A program made the translations under genes and the position numbers. Shown here piece after piece: positions 46,405 through 55,073 of a DNA stretch of 64,000 nt; the stretch's first letter is position 1; each line of letters starts with the position of its first letter. Under the pieces are notes generated by a model. The model did no database searches. It was not told the origin of the DNA and saw only the letters and a program-made list of their open reading frames with translations. This stretch comes from Paracoccus endophyticus (GTDB lineage Bacteria; Pseudomonadota; Alphaproteobacteria; Rhodobacterales; Rhodobacteraceae), in NCBI RefSeq assembly GCF_003286075.1, contig NZ_QLUV01000001.1, positions 682,001 to 746,000 on the forward strand, given 5' to 3'.

Positions 46405-47487
46405 ATGAAAAAGGTTCTTTTCGCCACCAGTGCGCTGGTCGCCCTGTCGGGTGCCGCCTACGCCGAAGTCGCGGTCACCGGCGATGGCCGGATGGGTATC
46501 GTGTACGACGGCGAGGACATGCAGTTCTCCAGCCGCGCCCGCGCCAAGTTCAACCTGACCGGCGAAACCGATTCGGGCCTGTCGTTCGGCGGTGCGTTCC
46601 GCGTTGACGAAGAAAACTACTCGGCCAACCCGGACGGCCGCTCGGCTGCCCACGGGACCGATGGATTCGTCTTCATCTCGGGGACCTTCGGCAAGCTGTC
46701 GATGGGCGACGTCGTCTCGGCGGCCGAAGCCGCGATCGGCGACCTGACCGAAATGGGCTATACCAACGGCGAATTCGCCGGCAACCCGGAAGAGATCGAC
46801 TATCTGACCGGCGACGGCGAGAACGAAAACCAGGGCCCGACCGCCCTGTACGAGTACACCTTCCAGGGCGTGAAGCTGTTCGCGTCCATGTCGGACGGAT
46901 CGCGTCGCGATTGTGGCCCTTCCTATGTCATCGCCGGCGACCTGTCCTGCTACAACGACCTTGGTCTGGACCCCGTGACCGGCGAGCCCATCGAAGACGA
47001 TGATGACGACACCGACGTCGCCTTCTCGCTGGCCGCGGCCTATGAGATGAGTGGCTACAACGTCGGCCTGGCGTATTCGGAGAACGGCGACGGCAGTGAA
47101 ATCGTCCTGGGTGGTAGCGGCTCGATCGGCGAGTTCAAGATCAAGGCCTTCTACGCCGACTACGACGACCGCAGCCGGGGTTCGCTTGGCGAACTGGTGT
47201 TCGAAGACACTGCGGGCGCGTTCGACGTCGACTACGACAAAGCCTATGGCGCTTCGGTCGAATACGCGATGGCCAACGGCATCGGCCTGCAGGCGCTGTG
47301 GATCACCCGCGAAGTCGTGATCGAGGAAGCCTTTGCTGACGAGTTCGACGACACCTACAACGCTTATGGCGTCGGTGCGTCCTATGACCTGGGCAGCGGT
47401 GCGATCCTGGCCGGTTCGATCATCAAGAACGAGATCTACCCGGAAAACGAGACCCGTGCCGACATGGGTATCAAGTTCAGCTTCTGA
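46405..47487 (+). CDS. Rhodobacter-type outer-membrane porin
   Basis: 360-residue 16-strand porin. The signal peptide MKKVLFATSALVALSGAAYA is cleaved before EVAVTG. The alternating beta pattern, acidic loops (EPIEDDDDDTD near 197-207) and the final MGIKFSF with terminal Phe are typical. Codon use is slightly more AT-rich than neighbours, as expected for a highly expressed gene. It has a structured leader and a strong terminator. Two Cys (near 171 and 188) in one loop may form a disulfide. Confidence 0.95.
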   Translation: MKKVLFATSALVALSGAAYAEVAVTGDGRMGIVYDGEDMQFSSRARAKFNLTGETDSGLSFGGAFRVDEENYSANPDGRSAAHGTDGFVFISGTFGKLSMGDVVSAAEAAIGDLTEMGYTNGEFAGNPEEIDYLTGDGENENQGPTALYEYTFQGVKLFASMSDGSRRDCGPSYVIAGDLSCYNDLGLDPVTGEPIEDDDDDTDVAFSLAAAYEMSGYNVGLAYSENGDGSEIVLGGSGSIGEFKIKAFYADYDDRSRGSLGELVFEDTAGAFDVDYDKAYGASVEYAMANGIGLQALWITREVVIEEAFADEFDDTYNAYGVGASYDLGSGAILAGSIIKNEIYPENETRADMGIKFSF

Positions 47488-47515
47488 TCCCTTCGGATCG
47501 ACGGCAGACGGAATC

Positions 47516-47540
47516 GAGCGGGCCTTGCGCCCGCTCTTTT
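47516..47540 (+). terminator. Intrinsic terminator of the porin gene
   Basis: Arms 47516-47523 (GAGCGGGC) and 47529-47536 (GCCCGCTC), loop CTTGC, followed by TTTT (47537-47540). A classic intrinsic terminator 28 bp after the stop. Confidence 0.93.
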
Positions 47541-47601
47541 CATTTGCGACCCCGCGTGAAAGGGCCGCGGCGGGCGGCCGGCCGGAAGACGGAGGCAGCC
47601 G

Positions 47602-48264
47602 ATGGGACTGGCAGAGATCCGCGCGCGCATCGCGCAGGCCGAGGCGGCCGCCGGGCGGCCGGCGGGCTGCGTCACGCTGATCGCCGTCAGCAAGACGCAG
47701 CCGGCGGACCGGGTGGACGACGTGCTGGCGCAGGGGCAACGCGTCTTCGGCGAAAACTATGTGCAAGAGGCGCAGGCCCGCTGGACCGACCGGCGCGCGC
47801 GCCACCCCGACGTGGCGCTGCACATGATCGGCCCCTTGCAGTCGAACAAGGCGCGCCTCGCCGCCGGGTTCTTCGACGCGATCCACAGCCTGGACCGCCC
47901 GTCCCTGGCCCGCCGCCTGGCGCAGCTCGGCGACGAGACCGGCGCGCTGCCCGCGCTGTTCGTGCAGGTTAACACCGGGGCCGAGCCGCAAAAGGCGGGC
48001 GTCCTGCCCGACCAGGCGGACGCCTTTGTCGCAGAATGCCGCCGGATGGGGCTGCCGCTTGCGGGTGCGATGTGCATCCCCCCGGACGCGGACGATCCGG
48101 TCCGGCATTTCCGCCTGCTGCGCGCCCTTGCCGAACGGAATGGGCTGGCCGGCCTGTCGATGGGGATGAGCGCCGATTTCGAGCGCGCGATTGCCGAGGG
48201 CGCGACGCATGTCAGGGTCGGCAGCGCGATCTTTGGCGCGCGCGAGGCCCGGGCTCAGGCCTAG
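47602..48264 (+). CDS. YggS-family PLP-binding protein
   Basis: 220-residue PLP homeostasis protein (PLPBP/COG0325), cytosolic, with no known catalysis. LIAVSKTQPAD (near 27-37) carries the PLP-binding Lys, FGENYVQEA follows, and HMIGPLQSNKA fits the family. It ends convergent to the PAS-domain gene. Confidence 0.94.
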   Translation: MGLAEIRARIAQAEAAAGRPAGCVTLIAVSKTQPADRVDDVLAQGQRVFGENYVQEAQARWTDRRARHPDVALHMIGPLQSNKARLAAGFFDAIHSLDRPSLARRLAQLGDETGALPALFVQVNTGAEPQKAGVLPDQADAFVAECRRMGLPLAGAMCIPPDADDPVRHFRLLRALAERNGLAGLSMGMSADFERAIAEGATHVRVGSAIFGAREARAQA

Positions 48265-48337
48265 GCCGGGGCCCAGACCGCCGCCGCCGCGGGGCCGCGC
48301 GGGCGTCGTCGTCGCGCCTTGTCGATGGCCCGGCCGA

Positions 48338-49969
48338 TCAGGCCGCGCCCGCTGCCACGCCCTGCGCCTCGCGCACCGTCTGAACGGACGGGGGTGGCGC
48401 GGGCAGGGCACGCGCCGGGGCGTCCGCGATTCCGGCCGTTGGCTCGGCCTGCGGCAGGGGGTCGTCGAACATCACCATGCGGCGCGCGCCCGACAGCGCC
48501 CGCACCGTCCAGGTCAGCAGCCCGCCGCCAGGGGCGGACATGGCGCCGCGCGGCGCGCCCTCGCGGCTGGCGTCCGCCAGGGCCTTGCGCAGCCCGTCAA
48601 AGCCCGTGCCCTCGCCTGCCGCGCGGCGCCACAGCTCCTGATGGCCGCGCAGGGTCGAGGGCTGGCCCTCGCCCCACAGCCGGGCATAGGCGCGATTCGC
48701 GCTGATCAGCCGTCCGTCCGCGTCGAACACCGCCAGCGCGTTGCTGACCGTGTCCAGCACCTCGGCGCCCAGGGACAGCTCGGCGCGAAAGCGGCGCGTC
48801 AGCGCCATTTCCGAGGTGATGTCCTCGAACAAAAAGGCGATGGCCCCGTCGGGATGCGGGCGGCCGGTCACCCGATAGGTCTGCCCGCCCGGCAGGTTCC
48901 ACGTCTCGACATGGTGGCCGCTGGCGGCCGCGGCCTCCAGCGTGGCCATCATGGTGCGCCAGCTGCGATAGTCCTTGGGCTCGGGCGCCATCCGCGCCTC
49001 GCGCAGCGCATCCAGCACCGCATAAAGGGTCGGACGGGCGGTCAGGAAGCCGGTGGACAGGCCCGTCAGGTCGATCAGCGCCGGGTTGAACAACTGCAAC
49101 CGCCGGTCCCGGTCGAAGATGGCAAGCCCCGTGGGCAGGTCGGCAAAGGTCTTGGTCAGCGTCTGGACGAACTCGCGCAGGCTGCGTTCGGCGCGCACGG
49201 CATCGTCGGCAGGAACGGCGAAGATCATCCGGTGACTGTCGGCGGACCGGACGTGGCAGTCATACCAGCGCACCCGGTCGTCGATGCGGATGCTGGCGCG
49301 GCGCGGCGACAGCGGCTCGGCGGTGCCGACCTCGATCAGGCGCGGCATGGGCCAGCGCACCTCGCCGTCGGCCTGCGTCTCGACCTCGTGCAGATAGGCG
49401 GCGTTGGCCCAGGTGACCGCGCCGTCGGGATCCTCGCGCCAGATCAGGACCGGGGCGTGATCCATCGATTCGCGCAGGACGGCCAGTTCCTCCTCCATCG
49501 CGGCGAGGGACTGCGCGTCGATGACGATGCCCGCGTTCTCGGCCGCCGGATCGACGATCGTCAGGCGCAGCACGCCCGCCCCCAGATCCTCGACCCCAAG
49601 GCTGAGCGTGGCGGCGCCGAGGCCCCCCTTGCCCCGCACCTGCACCCGGCCGTCGTCGCGGGCGCGGGCGATCACCGCCTGGGGGTCGTCGAACCGCTGA
49701 CCCAGCCACGCCGACAGCCGCTGCCAGTCGCTGTCGCCCGGCAGCGTCGCCAGCAGGGCGCGGGCCGGAGCGGTCGCGTCGATGACATGGCCGTCGCGCA
49801 GCAGCAGGCACAGCGGTTCGGCCTGCGGGTCGGGACCGGCGCGCCGCCCGGCCCGCCGGCCCCGCAAGGCATCCAGCAGCGGATCGACCAGGCGCATGGC
49901 GATCAGCGCCAGCAGGACCGACAGCGTTGCCGCCAGCAGCGCCATCCCCATCGTCACGGTTGCCGACAT
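48338..49969 (-). CDS. Multi-PAS protein without an effector domain, linked to regB
   Basis: 543-residue protein with one N-terminal membrane segment (about 7-29). It has four PAS-like regions: about 50-145, 165-255 (DHAPVLIWREDPDGAVTWAN), 275-385 (LPTGLAIFDRDRRLQLFN) and 405-500 (NALAVFDADGRLISAN). No histidine kinase, GGDEF, EAL or methyl-accepting domain follows; the last 40 residues are Ala/Pro-rich. Downstream of regB on the same strand with a 96-bp gap. It may sense redox or a ligand for the RegBA system; that is inference. Confidence 0.82.
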   Translation of the reverse strand: MSATVTMGMALLAATLSVLLALIAMRLVDPLLDALRGRRAGRRAGPDPQAEPLCLLLRDGHVIDATAPARALLATLPGDSDWQRLSAWLGQRFDDPQAVIARARDDGRVQVRGKGGLGAATLSLGVEDLGAGVLRLTIVDPAAENAGIVIDAQSLAAMEEELAVLRESMDHAPVLIWREDPDGAVTWANAAYLHEVETQADGEVRWPMPRLIEVGTAEPLSPRRASIRIDDRVRWYDCHVRSADSHRMIFAVPADDAVRAERSLREFVQTLTKTFADLPTGLAIFDRDRRLQLFNPALIDLTGLSTGFLTARPTLYAVLDALREARMAPEPKDYRSWRTMMATLEAAAASGHHVETWNLPGGQTYRVTGRPHPDGAIAFLFEDITSEMALTRRFRAELSLGAEVLDTVSNALAVFDADGRLISANRAYARLWGEGQPSTLRGHQELWRRAAGEGTGFDGLRKALADASREGAPRGAMSAPGGGLLTWTVRALSGARRMVMFDDPLPQAEPTAGIADAPARALPAPPPSVQTVREAQGVAAGAA

Positions 49970-50065
49970 CGCGTCCCCCCGGCCCGCGGGCGGCCTGCGC
50001 GCGGTTCACCCGTGCGGTACCACGGGCTTGCTTAAGACAGGGTTAACCGGCCTGGCCGATCCCTA

Positions 50066-51403
50066 TCAACCCTGGATTGAAGGATTGGTACCCAGCGCCG
50101 CCCGGTCGTCCCCGGTGATCGCGTCCATCGGCCAGGACACCGTCACCCGCGCCCCGCCGTCGTTCTGGAACGTGACGGTCGCACCCTGCCGTTCCAGCAG
50201 CGTGCGCGCGATGAACAGCCCCAGCCCCATGCCCTCGTAGGTGCCCGGCGCGCCCGAGCCGCCGCGCCGGGTGGTCAGGAACGGCTCGCCCAGACGGCCC
50301 AGCAGATGGGGCGGATAGCCCGGACCATCGTCCTGGATGGCCAGCACAAGGGTGTCGCCGCTGCTCTGGGCAGTCACCGTGACGGCGCCTGCGGCAAAAT
50401 CGACGGCGTTCTGGATCAGGTTGCGCAGCCCGTGGATCGTTCCGGCGTCGCGCCGGACCGGCAGCGTTGCCAGCGGGCCCACATCGACGACGATGCGCTT
50501 GCCGCGGTCGCGGTGGGGGCCGGCCGCCTCGTCCAGCAGGGCGGCCAGGGGGGCGTGGCGCAGGTGCAGGTCGTCCTTTCCCGCGCGGCCCATGCTGCGC
50601 AGGATGTCGCGGCAGCGGTCCGCGGACTGGCGCAGCTGCGCCAGGTCGTCGGCCAGGCCCGGTCGCTCGGCGACGATGTCGTCCAGTTCCTCGGCCAGTT
50701 CGGCCGCGATCAGCTTGATGGTGGCAAGCGGGGTCCCCATCTCGTGCGCGGCGGCGGCGATGACGCCCCCCAGATGCTGCAGCCGCTGTTCGCGCGCCAG
50801 GGCCATTCCCGTGACCGCCAGCGCGTCCGAGGCCGCGGCCAGTTCGGAGGCGACGCGATGGGCGTAAAGGGCAAAGAACCCCCCGCCGATGATCAGCGCC
50901 AGGACATGCGCCATCGTCATCACGATCCCCGGCGACAGCGGCGCGTCGGCCGCCAGCCGCAGCGGCGCGTCATGCAGCGTCATCAGCAGGATCATCCCCG
51001 CCGTCACCACGCCCACGACCGCCGTCAACCGGGCGGGCAGGGCGGTGGCCGCGATGGTCAGGGGCGCCAGCACGAACAGCGCGAACGGGTTGCGGATGCC
51101 CTCGACCAGCGTCAGCAGGACGCCGACCTGCGCGGCGTCCAGGCAAAGCTGCGCGGTCGCCTGCGCGGGCGTGACGCGACCCGACCCGCGGCGCATCAGC
51201 CACAGGTTCAAGGCGGCGGACAGGCCCATCATCAGCAGGATCGGCCGCAGCGGCAACTCGACCCCCAGGACCAGCCCGCAGACCACGGCCGCGGCCTGTC
51301 CCGACAGGGCCACCCAGCGCAGCGCCACCAGCGTGCGCGCCCGGATCGGGTCGGGCAGGGCGCGCGCGCGTGCGGCAAACGGCGGATAGCTGGTCAGCGG
51401 CAT
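50066..51403 (-). CDS. regB: Redox sensor histidine kinase RegB/PrrB
   Basis: 445-residue membrane kinase that reports quinone/oxygen status. Six TM segments lie in residues 25-185. The quinone-site motif (usually GGxxNPF) reads EGIRNPF at 101-107, so the first Gly is Glu. His220 in AAAHEMGTPLA is the phospho-acceptor. Cys264 in ADRCRDILRSMGRAG matches the redox-active Cys of R. capsulatus RegB. The ATPase domain (NAVDFA, DDGPGYP, GMGLGLFIA) follows. Divergent from senC with 74 bp between starts. Confidence 0.95.
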   Translation of the reverse strand: MPLTSYPPFAARARALPDPIRARTLVALRWVALSGQAAAVVCGLVLGVELPLRPILLMMGLSAALNLWLMRRGSGRVTPAQATAQLCLDAAQVGVLLTLVEGIRNPFALFVLAPLTIAATALPARLTAVVGVVTAGMILLMTLHDAPLRLAADAPLSPGIVMTMAHVLALIIGGGFFALYAHRVASELAAASDALAVTGMALAREQRLQHLGGVIAAAAHEMGTPLATIKLIAAELAEELDDIVAERPGLADDLAQLRQSADRCRDILRSMGRAGKDDLHLRHAPLAALLDEAAGPHRDRGKRIVVDVGPLATLPVRRDAGTIHGLRNLIQNAVDFAAGAVTVTAQSSGDTLVLAIQDDGPGYPPHLLGRLGEPFLTTRRGGSGAPGTYEGMGLGLFIARTLLERQGATVTFQNDGGARVTVSWPMDAITGDDRAALGTNPSIQG

Positions 51404-51477
51404 CTGTGTCGCCTTGCGTTACCTGACCCTTGCTTGATAGCGACCGCCAACACCGGCTTCAACGCGAGGGCGAGACG

Positions 51478-52101
51478 ATGACCCACCGGCGCATCATGTT
51501 CCTGGGAATGGCCGCGGCGGCACTGCTGTTGCTGATGGGATGGCTGTGGCTGAAACCCACGGGGGGCGACGCGTTCGCCCAGTGCCGGCGCGGCGCGGTG
51601 GCCGGGGGGGCGGGCGCGCTGGGGGCGCCGTTCACCCTCACCTCGGAAACCGGAGAGCGGGTGACCGACGCGCAGGTCTTTGCCAAGCCCTCACTGCTTT
51701 ACATGGGATACACGTTCTGCCCCGACGTCTGCCCCTTGGACAATGCCCGCAATGCGGCGGCCGTCGATCTGCTGGACGGAAAGGGGATCGAGGTGACGCC
51801 GGTCTTCATGACCGTCGATCCGCGCCGCGACACGCCCGAACAATTGGCCCAGTTCACCGACGCGATGCATCCGCGGATGATCGGGCTGACCGGGTCGGAC
51901 GAGGAAATCCGTCAGGCCGCGAAAGCCTGGCGGTTCTATTTCAAGCTCAACGACGAGACGGACAAGGAAAATTATCTGGTCGATCACATGACCACGACGT
52001 TCCTTGTCCTGCCGGGCCACGGCACGGTCGATTTCTTCGGCCGCGACGTGACGGCCGAGGAGATGGCCGATCGCGTTGCCTGTTTCGTCGAGCGGATGTG
52101 A
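51478..52101 (+). CDS. senC: SCO1/SenC/PrrC family copper protein
   Basis: 207-residue membrane-anchored thioredoxin-fold protein for cytochrome oxidase copper-site assembly and redox signalling. One TM segment (about 6-22). The copper ligands are the Cys pair in TFCPDVCPLD (near 80-85) and a late His (VDHMTTTF). The ATG at 51478 opens the TM helix; the frame start at 51430 falls in the regB-senC intergenic region. First gene of senC-regA-hvrA. Confidence 0.94.
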   Translation: MTHRRIMFLGMAAAALLLLMGWLWLKPTGGDAFAQCRRGAVAGGAGALGAPFTLTSETGERVTDAQVFAKPSLLYMGYTFCPDVCPLDNARNAAAVDLLDGKGIEVTPVFMTVDPRRDTPEQLAQFTDAMHPRMIGLTGSDEEIRQAAKAWRFYFKLNDETDKENYLVDHMTTTFLVLPGHGTVDFFGRDVTAEEMADRVACFVERM

Positions 52102-52110
52102 CCGCGCCCT

Positions 52111-52159
52111 GAACCCCGGCTTTCGGGCCGAATGAACGCGGCGGGCGCATTCGGGGTTC
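52111..52159 (+). terminator. Compound inverted repeat after senC
   Basis: Outer arms 52111-52118 (GAACCCCG) and 52152-52159 (CGGGGTTC) enclose inner arms CGAATG and CATTCG, with a side loop able to form CCCG/CGGG. There is no T-run. It could attenuate or end senC transcripts before the regA promoter. Confidence 0.45.
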
Positions 52160-52181
52160 GGATCGATGCGGGGAATGGCGT

Positions 52182-52211
52182 TTGACGGGGTGCGGCAAAT
52201 GGTCCTATGAC
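52182..52211 (+). promoter_or_regulatory. Candidate regA promoter
   Basis: TTGACG at 52182-52187, an 18-bp spacer, then TATGAC at 52206-52211. The -10 covers the first in-frame ATG (52207). A transcript from here would start after that ATG, which supports the regA start at 52237. Confidence 0.45.
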
Positions 52212-52236
52212 CGCAGGGGCCAACAACGGAGTTGTC

Positions 52237-52791
52237 ATGTCCGACGATATCGCCACCCGGATCGGCCCGGACCCTGCCCTGCTGCTGGTCGATGACGACG
52301 AGGTGTTCGTCGCGCGCCTGGCACGGGCCATGGAACGCCGGGGATTTCGCACCCGGGTCGCCACCAGTGTCGCGGGCGCGCTTGCGGCTGTCCAGGCCGA
52401 TCCCCCTGCCTATGCGGTGATCGACCTGCGGCTCGAGGATGGCAGCGGGCTGGACGTCGTGGACGCATTGCGGGCACGGCGCGCCGATGCCCGCATCGTG
52501 GTGCTGACCGGGTATGGCGCGATTGCGACCGCGGTGGCGGCGGTCAAGATGGGCGCCACCGACTATCTTTCGAAACCGGCCGATGCCGACGAGGTGACCA
52601 GCGCCCTTCTGGCCGCCGGGGGGGCATTGCCGCCCCCGCCCGAAAACCCCATGTCGGCGGACCGGGTGCGCTGGGAACATATTCAGCGCGTTTACGAACA
52701 ATGCGACCGCAATGTCAGCGAAACGGCCCGGCGGTTGCATATGCACCGCCGCACATTGCAGCGCATTCTCGCAAAGCGCGGTCCGAAATAG
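52237..52791 (+). CDS. regA: Response regulator RegA/PrrA
   Basis: 184-residue regulator, the exact family length. The receiver domain has LLLVDDDEVF, the phospho-acceptor Asp63 (VIDLRLEDGSG), the Thr in VVLTGYGA and the Lys in YLSKPAD. A proline linker (PPPPENP) leads to a Fis-type helix-turn-helix (NVSETARRLHMHRRTLQRIL). The ATG at 52237 is preferred over 52207 because GGAG sits 6 bp upstream and the length matches. Controls photosynthesis, CO2 fixation, nitrogen fixation and respiration genes in relatives. Confidence 0.97.
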   Translation: MSDDIATRIGPDPALLLVDDDEVFVARLARAMERRGFRTRVATSVAGALAAVQADPPAYAVIDLRLEDGSGLDVVDALRARRADARIVVLTGYGAIATAVAAVKMGATDYLSKPADADEVTSALLAAGGALPPPPENPMSADRVRWEHIQRVYEQCDRNVSETARRLHMHRRTLQRILAKRGPK

Positions 52792-52863
52792 ATTGATCCA
52801 TTGCACAGGGCCCTTTTCTCTGCGATGAATGGGACAGAGAATGTCTTCAAGGGAAAACCTGTA

Positions 52864-53214
52864 ATGGATGTCGATCTGAACGGAATGGACCTGGACCAGC
52901 TGCGCGCGTTGCGCAAGCAGGTCGATCAGGCCATTGCCTCGTTCGAAACGCGGCGCAAACGCGAGGCGATGGAGGCGATCGAAAAAGCCGCGCGCGAGCA
53001 TGGCTTCAACCTGGCCGACCTGACGGCCGGCGGGGGGCGCGGCCGGGGACGCGGGCGCAAGGCCGCAGGCGGGGCCGACGAGGCCGCCGGCCGCGCGCCG
53101 CGCTATGCCCACCCCGAAGACCCGTCGCAGACCTGGTCGGGCCGCGGCCGTCGTCCGCGCTGGGTGACGGAGCAGATCGCCTCGGGCCGCGACCTGTCCG
53201 AGTTCGCGATCTGA
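52864..53214 (+). CDS. hvrA: H-NS family regulator HvrA
   Basis: 116-residue H-NS/HvrA-like DNA-binding protein. The N-terminal coiled-coil (LDQLRALRKQVDQAIASFETRRKRE, in part) is followed by an Arg/Gly-rich linker (GRGRGRGRKAAGG). The C-terminal H-NS DNA-binding part is RYAHPEDPSQTWSGRGRRPRW. The ATG at 52864 is placed at the family start; the frame opens earlier at 52801. A hairpin in the leader has arms 52816-52822 and 52835-52841. It follows regA, as in R. capsulatus. Confidence 0.9.
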   Translation: MDVDLNGMDLDQLRALRKQVDQAIASFETRRKREAMEAIEKAAREHGFNLADLTAGGGRGRGRGRKAAGGADEAAGRAPRYAHPEDPSQTWSGRGRRPRWVTEQIASGRDLSEFAI

Positions 53215-53245
53215 AACCGGCGCGGGATTGACCGCCGCGTGGCGG

Positions 53246-53851
53246 TCAGTCCCGGTCCACCTGCGCGATCAGCGCGGCAAAGCAGTCCAGGAACGCGGCG
53301 CGGGTCTCGGCCGGGGGGCGCAGGCGGATCGCCAGCCCGTCCGGCGCCCCGTCGCCGGGCACCGGGAACAGCCGGTTCGCCTCGGCCGCGGTGAACCCTG
53401 CGATCTGCACCGCCTCAAGACGGGCCGACAGCCGGTCGGCCTGCTTGATGGCGCGCTTGACCGGCGCAGGCAGCGTCGCGGGCAGGCCAAAGCGGCGATG
53501 GATCGCCGCCGCCAGCCGCGCGTCCATCTCGCCGTATTCGACGCCCAGCGCGGATTTCACCGGCGAGATCATGTCGCCGATCACGTATTCGGGCGCATCG
53601 TGCAGCAGCGCGGCCAGCCGCCAGCGGGCGGGAACGCCCGGGTCCCGCGCCGCGAAGATCTCCTCGACCAGCAGCGAGTGTTCCGCGACGGAATAGGCCC
53701 AGTCGCCGTGCGTCTGGCCGTTCCAGCGCGCCACGAAGGCCAGGCCGTGGGCGATGTCCTCGATCTCGATGTCCATGGGCGTGGGGTCCAGCAGGTCAAG
53801 CCGGCGCCCCGACAGCATCCGCTGCCATGCCCGTGTGGCCCGTCGCGGCAT
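53246..53851 (-). CDS. HD-domain hydrolase, YfbR-like
   Basis: 201-residue metal-dependent phosphohydrolase, 5'-deoxynucleotidase type. The HD residues are in YSVAEHSLLV and LLHDAPEYVIGDM. TRAWQRMLSGRRLDLLDPTP at the N-terminus is common in alphaproteobacteria. The ATG at 53851 has GGGGGAAC just upstream; a GTG at 53866 is the alternative. Last gene of fxsA-secB-HD on the minus strand. Confidence 0.87.
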   Translation of the reverse strand: MPRRATRAWQRMLSGRRLDLLDPTPMDIEIEDIAHGLAFVARWNGQTHGDWAYSVAEHSLLVEEIFAARDPGVPARWRLAALLHDAPEYVIGDMISPVKSALGVEYGEMDARLAAAIHRRFGLPATLPAPVKRAIKQADRLSARLEAVQIAGFTAAEANRLFPVPGDGAPDGLAIRLRPPAETRAAFLDCFAALIAQVDRD

Positions 53852-53905
53852 GCGTTCCCCCGGCACCGGAACGCCGCGGCCTGCGGGGGCCGCGGCGCGA
53901 TCAGA

Positions 53906-54433
53906 TCACGACAGCGGGCGGTCGGCGGGCCGTTCGGCCTGCGCGCGCCGCGCGGCTTCGCTGCGGTACAGCGCCACGAAGTCCACCGGGTCCATGTTGA
54001 AGGGCGGGAATCCCCCGTCCCGCGTCACGTCCGACAGGATGCGGCGGACAAAGGGAAACAGCAGCCGCGGGCATTCGATCATCAGGAACGGATGCATCTG
54101 CTCGTTCGGCACGCCCTCGATGTGGAAGACGCCCGCATAGTCCAGCTCGCACAGGAACAGCTTGGCCTTGTCGGCCGAATTGATCGACGTGACCTTGTAC
54201 TTGCAGATCACCTCGTACTGGTGGTCGGGGGTGCGCTTGCGGGCGTCCAGGCTGACTTGGATGCTGATCTCGGGCTGGACCTCGCCGCCGGTCAGGCCCT
54301 TTTGCGCCACCACGTTCTCGAACGACAGGTCGCGGATATACTGGGCCAGGATGTTCAGGCGGACCGTCTGGTCCTGCGGCTGCTGCGGGGGCGCGGGCTG
54401 CGCCGTGCCGTTGGCCGGGGTGTCGTCGGTCAT
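53906..54433 (-). CDS. secB: Protein export chaperone SecB
   Basis: 175-residue cytosolic chaperone that keeps precursors unfolded for SecA. The core RLNILAQYIRDLSFENVVAQ and the C-terminal RRILSDVTRDGGFPPFNMDPVDF (both in part) are family hallmarks. The N-terminus is a Pro/Gln-rich extension. It sits between fxsA and the HD gene. Confidence 0.96.
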   Translation of the reverse strand: MTDDTPANGTAQPAPPQQPQDQTVRLNILAQYIRDLSFENVVAQKGLTGGEVQPEISIQVSLDARKRTPDHQYEVICKYKVTSINSADKAKLFLCELDYAGVFHIEGVPNEQMHPFLMIECPRLLFPFVRRILSDVTRDGGFPPFNMDPVDFVALYRSEAARRAQAERPADRPLS

Positions 54434-54488
54434 GGTGTATCCCTGGATGAAGCGTCAGCCGCGGTGATAGCAAAGCGCGCAAGGCGCC

Positions 54489-55073
54489 TCAATGCCGCGT
54501 CCAGCCGGATCGGGGCCGCGGGCCGGGACGGGGCGGGTCCTGCGGCGGGTCCTGGGGGTCCTGCGGCCCGCCGGCGTCGGGCGGCTCAGTGTTGACCACG
54601 GTGAACGCCGCGTCCACGACCGCGCCGCGCCCCCGCGCGCCCGCGTCACCGCGCCCGGGCCAGTCCGCAGGGCCGCGCTGCGGCGCGCCCCGCAGCCCCG
54701 CGCCCATGCCGAACCCCACGCGGGTCATCCGCATCCGTGCGCCCAGCCGCCGGATCACCCAGCGCCGCACGGCAGGCACCAGCAGCGCCAGGCCCACGCT
54801 GTCGCTGAAGAACCCGGGCGTGACCATCAGCGCCCCGGCCAGCAGGATCAGCGCGCCATGCGCCAGCGGCCCGGTCGGGTCGCGCAGCTCGCGGAACGCG
54901 CCCTGCAGGTCGGCCATCGCCGCCGCCCCCTGCCGGCGCATCAGCGCCGATCCCGCGACGGCCGACAGGATCACCAGCCCGATCGTGGGCCAGAACCCGA
55001 TCAGATCGCCGACCTTGAGAAACAGCGCGATCTCGACGATCGGCAGAACGACGAACGGAACCAGCAGCCACAT
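54489..55073 (-). CDS. FxsA family membrane protein
   Basis: 194-residue membrane protein with three to four hydrophobic segments. LPIVEIALFLKVGDLIGFWPT (in part) and LILLAGALMVTPGFFSD are the FxsA signatures. The C-terminal ~60 residues are Gly/Pro/Asp-rich (QDPQDPPQDPPRPG). In E. coli FxsA affects phage exclusion. The ATG at 55073 opens on TM1; the earlier start at 55133 adds a non-conserved tail. Confidence 0.88.
   Translation of the reverse strand: MWLLVPFVVLPIVEIALFLKVGDLIGFWPTIGLVILSAVAGSALMRRQGAAAMADLQGAFRELRDPTGPLAHGALILLAGALMVTPGFFSDSVGLALLVPAVRRWVIRRLGARMRMTRVGFGMGAGLRGAPQRGPADWPGRGDAGARGRGAVVDAAFTVVNTEPPDAGGPQDPQDPPQDPPRPGPRPRSGWTRH

Noticed and set aside
52207..52236. ATG at 52207 as the regA start
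   Set aside because: It overlaps the candidate -10 box, lacks a good ribosome binding site, and gives 10 residues beyond the standard 184-residue RegA.
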